Below, in pieces: positions 61,313 to 64,000 of a stretch of DNA of 64,000 bases. The stretch is from Flavihumibacter fluvii (GTDB lineage Bacteria > Bacteroidota > Bacteroidia > Chitinophagales > Chitinophagaceae), in contig NZ_CP092333.1 in assembly GCF_018595675.2 (NCBI RefSeq), positions 141,001 to 205,000 of the forward strand, written 5' to 3'. The notes under the pieces were generated by a model. It ran no database searches. It worked only from the letters and a program-made list of their open reading frames with translations, and was not told the DNA's origin. Each line of letters opens with the position of its first letter. The first letter of the stretch is position 1. The position numbers and the translations under genes were made by a program.

Positions 61313-63817
61313 TTAAAATCCTTTTTTATCACCGGCTCTTTTGGCCTTGATATATTCAACCAATTCGAGACTGGCAGCAGTATTTTCTTTTTGTTTGGCA
61401 TTCTGGATGCCCTGCAAAATCATATTGTTGATATAGCCATCGGTTTGTGCGCGATAATTGGCCGGGATGGATTCCCTGAATTCAACGATCTGGTCAATGC
61501 CGGTTTTGACCCTTACCGGATCTTTTGCTTTGGCCAGCAACTGGGATAAAGGCTGCAACATTTCGAATTTGGTCTGGGAAAGCGGCATTTGTCCAAATGT
61601 GCTGTTGATCGGATCCAGCGCCTCTTCGATGCCATTTTTTGCGGCAACAGAGGTAATAGCACTTAACAGCGGGCCTTTTGCGGGCTTACCTGCTAGTTGC
61701 TTTGTGGCGGTAATGGCAGCATCGTTATCCATTGCAGCAAGTGCTTCCAGTGAGGCGCCGGCTACGCTGTAAGAAGAATCTTTAATGCCAGCCAGGAAAA
61801 CCGGCAGGTAGTTTTTGTTGTCATAATTTGACAGTGACTCAATGGCGCTTGCCCGAACTGTTCTTTTGGGATCTTTAGCGGCAAGGTCGCTGATCTTTTT
61901 CTCGGCGGCAGTTTTAACAGCCTTGTTTTTCAGGTCCAGTTTCTCAAGGGTCAGTTTTCTTAAACCATGGTAAGAATCATCCAGTGCCTGGATCATAAGG
62001 TCCTGCGCAAGGGCGTTGCCCTGGTTCTTAGCACTGAATTCAATGGCCTCGCGGCGGTCTACATAATTGCCGGCATGTTTATACTGGTAGACATACTGCT
62101 CTAGTTTTTTATTGTCTTCCTTTTCGCAGAGCAATACTTTATCACCGTCCACATTGATCAGGTCTGGTCTTTTCTGGTAGGTAAAACTGAACGTATCAAT
62201 TTGGTTGGAAATAGTAACATTGTGGCGCGTCTTTTTGCCGTTTTCGTAAATGTCAATGGCAATCGGCAATTTAAAAAGGTTACTGCTGTCCTGGGTTTGT
62301 GCTACGATCACTTTGGCAATATGAGCAGCGTCATCATATACATAATTGATGGTCAATTTCGGGTGACCCATACCAAAATACCACTGGTTGAAGAACCAGT
62401 TCAGGTCACGGCCACTCACTTCTTCAAAAGCCAGTCGCAGCTGGTGCACTTCTGCAGCCTTGAATTTATTGGTGGTGAGATAGTTGTTCAGGCCCTTAAA
62501 GAAAGCGCTGTCGCCCAGGTTGTTCCTGAGCATATTTAAAATGCGGCCGCCTTTCTGGTAGCTTACACCATCAAACATATCTTCCTTGTCATTATAGTAA
62601 AAACGGGCCAGGTGCTTCTCTGCATTTTCAGGGTTTGAGAGGTAGCCCTTCATGCCGGCATAATTGACAGCAGCTCCTGCATCCTTTCCATATTTGAATT
62701 CGTTCCAAAGGGTTTCACTATAATCTGCAAAAGATTCATTGAGGGTAAGGTTGCTCCAGCTTTCAGCTGTAACATAATCGCCGAACCAATGGTGGAATAA
62801 TTCATGTGCGATAACATCCTCCCAGATATTCTGGTCAACCAGTTCGCGCGCGTCTTGCTGGGCGCTCTCCTGGTGCAGTGTGGCCGTAGTGTTTTCCATG
62901 GCACCACTCACATAATCGCGGCCTACAATCTGGGAGTATTTAACCCAGGGGTAGTCCACGCCGGTGATCTTACTGAAAAAGGCCATCATCTCGGGAGTGT
63001 TGCCAAATATGCGGCGTGCAACAGGGGCGTATTCCTTTTCAACATAATAGCTGACTTCCTTGCCTTTATAGCTGTCTTTAATAACAGCAAAGTCGCCGGC
63101 GCCCATGAAGAAGAGGTAGGGTGAATGCGGCAGGTCCATTTTCCAGCTATCTGTGCGGGTGCCATCTGCATTCTTTTTCTGGCTCACCAGCTTTCCATTG
63201 GAAAGGGTGACGAATTTTGCGGGTACCGTCATGGCAATCTCTTCCGTGCATTTTTGTTCGGTACGATCAATTGTTGGGCACCAGACTGATGTGGCTTCTG
63301 TTTCGCCCTGGGTCCAGATCTGCGTGGGTTTATTTTTTTCCTCACCTTTTGGATTGATGAAATAGAGTCCCTTTGCATCTGTAATGGCCGCACTTCCTTT
63401 TACGGTAAGGTCGTTTGGCTTGGCCGTATAATCTATATATACAGTGTAGGTCTCACCGCCTTTATAGGTTTTGTTGAGGGTGATCCGCAGGGTATAGCCA
63501 TCATAAGTATACTTCAGCGGAGAATTGGTTTTTCCAGTTACAAGGGCAACCGATTTGATATCCATTCCTTTTGCATCGAGGGCCAGGGAGTCGGTGGAAT
63601 AGAAGTGGGGTTTCAGGGTGATCCAAACCTTTCCATACATCCAGGCCTTCTCGAAATCGAAGCGTGCGTCCAGTTTGGTGTGCACCAGGTCATTGATCCG
63701 TGTAGATGTTTCGCGATAAATCTTTGATACTGCTGCTTCCTCACCATCATTTACCTGTCCGTAGCCGGTGGTAAAGAGGATGGTCATCAGCAACGATCCG
63801 ATAATTCCTTTTTTCAT
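61313..63817 (-). CDS. Secreted M1-family zinc aminopeptidase with HEAT-like C-terminus
   Basis: 834 residues with a signal peptide (GSLLMTILFTTGYGQ). The M1 domain shows GAMENTTATLH (exopeptidase motif), the zinc site H338-E-x-x-H342 in HELFHHWFGD, and its third ligand in NESFADYSE. The following NWFFNQWYFGMGHP is the substrate-pocket region. From about 590 to the end comes a helical HEAT-like repeat (VDRREAIEFSAKNQGNALAQ, LLKDPKRT-type units). It removes N-terminal residues from peptides in the periplasm or outside. Monocistronic. Confidence 0.94.
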   Translation of the reverse strand: MKKGIIGSLLMTILFTTGYGQVNDGEEAAVSKIYRETSTRINDLVHTKLDARFDFEKAWMYGKVWITLKPHFYSTDSLALDAKGMDIKSVALVTGKTNSPLKYTYDGYTLRITLNKTYKGGETYTVYIDYTAKPNDLTVKGSAAITDAKGLYFINPKGEEKNKPTQIWTQGETEATSVWCPTIDRTEQKCTEEIAMTVPAKFVTLSNGKLVSQKKNADGTRTDSWKMDLPHSPYLFFMGAGDFAVIKDSYKGKEVSYYVEKEYAPVARRIFGNTPEMMAFFSKITGVDYPWVKYSQIVGRDYVSGAMENTTATLHQESAQQDARELVDQNIWEDVIAHELFHHWFGDYVTAESWSNLTLNESFADYSETLWNEFKYGKDAGAAVNYAGMKGYLSNPENAEKHLARFYYNDKEDMFDGVSYQKGGRILNMLRNNLGDSAFFKGLNNYLTTNKFKAAEVHQLRLAFEEVSGRDLNWFFNQWYFGMGHPKLTINYVYDDAAHIAKVIVAQTQDSSNLFKLPIAIDIYENGKKTRHNVTISNQIDTFSFTYQKRPDLINVDGDKVLLCEKEDNKKLEQYVYQYKHAGNYVDRREAIEFSAKNQGNALAQDLMIQALDDSYHGLRKLTLEKLDLKNKAVKTAAEKKISDLAAKDPKRTVRASAIESLSNYDNKNYLPVFLAGIKDSSYSVAGASLEALAAMDNDAAITATKQLAGKPAKGPLLSAITSVAAKNGIEEALDPINSTFGQMPLSQTKFEMLQPLSQLLAKAKDPVRVKTGIDQIVEFRESIPANYRAQTDGYINNMILQGIQNAKQKENTAASLELVEYIKAKRAGDKKGF

Positions 63818-63883
63818 ATCTATGTTTTACGCGGCAAATTTATCGGATAAGGGTGTACTATGGTCACAAAAAAGTATGAAAGG

Positions 63884-63911
63884 TTGTGAAAGCCTGCTTT
63901 CAGTAGATTTG
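63884..63911 (+). promoter_or_regulatory. Promoter of the gene at the right edge
   Basis: TTG at 63884-63886, 17 bp, then TAGATTTG at 63904-63911, a TAnnTTTG match. The ATG is 22 bases downstream of the -7 box. Confidence 0.6.
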
Positions 63912-63933
63912 TTGACCATCAGACAGGCGGCAC

Positions 63934-64000
63934 ATGAGATATTTTTTACCATTTTTGCTGGCAGCTACTTTGTTTTCAGGCGCAGCGCTGGCGCAATCTT
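63934..64000 (+). CDS. Secreted protein, N-terminus only
   Basis: The first 22 codons only. MRYFLPFLLAATLFSG followed by AALAQS is a clean signal peptide. Nothing further can be said; the gene continues past the right edge and is divergent from the aminopeptidase. Confidence 0.75.
   Translation, partial: MRYFLPFLLAATLFSGAALAQS

Noticed and set aside
1..64000. Insertion sequences, prophage or integrative element
   Set aside because: No transposase, integrase or phage-like gene and no terminal repeats of IS type were seen apart from the heptamer arrays.

Overview
The window looks like a chromosomal segment of a Bacteroidota bacterium, most probably of the Chitinophagaceae. This rests on: two proteins with type IX secretion (T9SS) sorting domains; a LytTR regulator, a SPOR protein and a Bacteroidota-type alpha-2-macroglobulin; a long SecA of about 1100 residues; scarce Shine-Dalgarno sequences; and promoters of the Bacteroidota form (TTTG, about 19 bp, TAnnTTTG) before several genes. 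Family assignment is inference. No transposase, integrase, phage gene, rRNA or CRISPR array was seen.

Layout. 1-6.2 kb is a nitrate/molybdenum island: the 3' part of a nitrate reductase fused to an NAD(P)H-type flavoprotein and a [2Fe-2S] domain, a nitrate-reductase-associated protein, a nitrite-reductase-like/rubredoxin fusion, MobA, a SelW-like redoxin, a MOSC protein and a small membrane protein. 6.2-18 kb runs leftward: a FAD oxidoreductase behind a giant alpha-2-macroglobulin, then two tandem T9SS-exported paralogues. 18-23 kb holds sucD, an Mla-type lipid transporter pair (mlaF, mlaE) and a malic enzyme. 23.1-25.9 kb is a GntR/YtrA-regulated ABC transporter operon with a likely operator.

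25.9-28.4 kb: M20 peptidase, SPOR protein, deoC. 28.4-35.5 kb: secreted amidohydrolases, small secreted proteins and an HGSNAT-like membrane protein. 35.5-43 kb is housekeeping: secA, atpG, scpB, lysA. It is interrupted by an unfamiliar DNA-binding-like gene lying between inverted arrays of a GGTRAAC heptamer. 43-48.3 kb: two Tat-exported ferritin-like proteins, a papain-like protease, a thioesterase-like protein and a beta-CASP nuclease. 48.3-51 kb: methionine synthesis (metZ, osmC-like, metX). 51.2-54.5 kb: a divergent phosphorelay (LytTR regulator, Hpt protein, hybrid kinase). 54.6-57.1 kb: tRNA-Glu, gap, pgk. 57.2-59.1 kb: LemA and two TPM proteins. After that come a GNAT acetyltransferase broken by an in-frame stop, a PGM1-like ATP-grasp ligase, an M1 aminopeptidase and the first codons of a secreted protein.

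The most distinctive items are the nitrate cluster with its apparently siroheme-less reductase/rubredoxin fusion, the heptamer arrays (one pair enclosing the unfamiliar gene), the complete divergent phosphorelay, the orphan PGM1-like ligase, and a 15-bp hairpin abutting a lipoprotein start codon. No defence or secondary-metabolite system could be supported.
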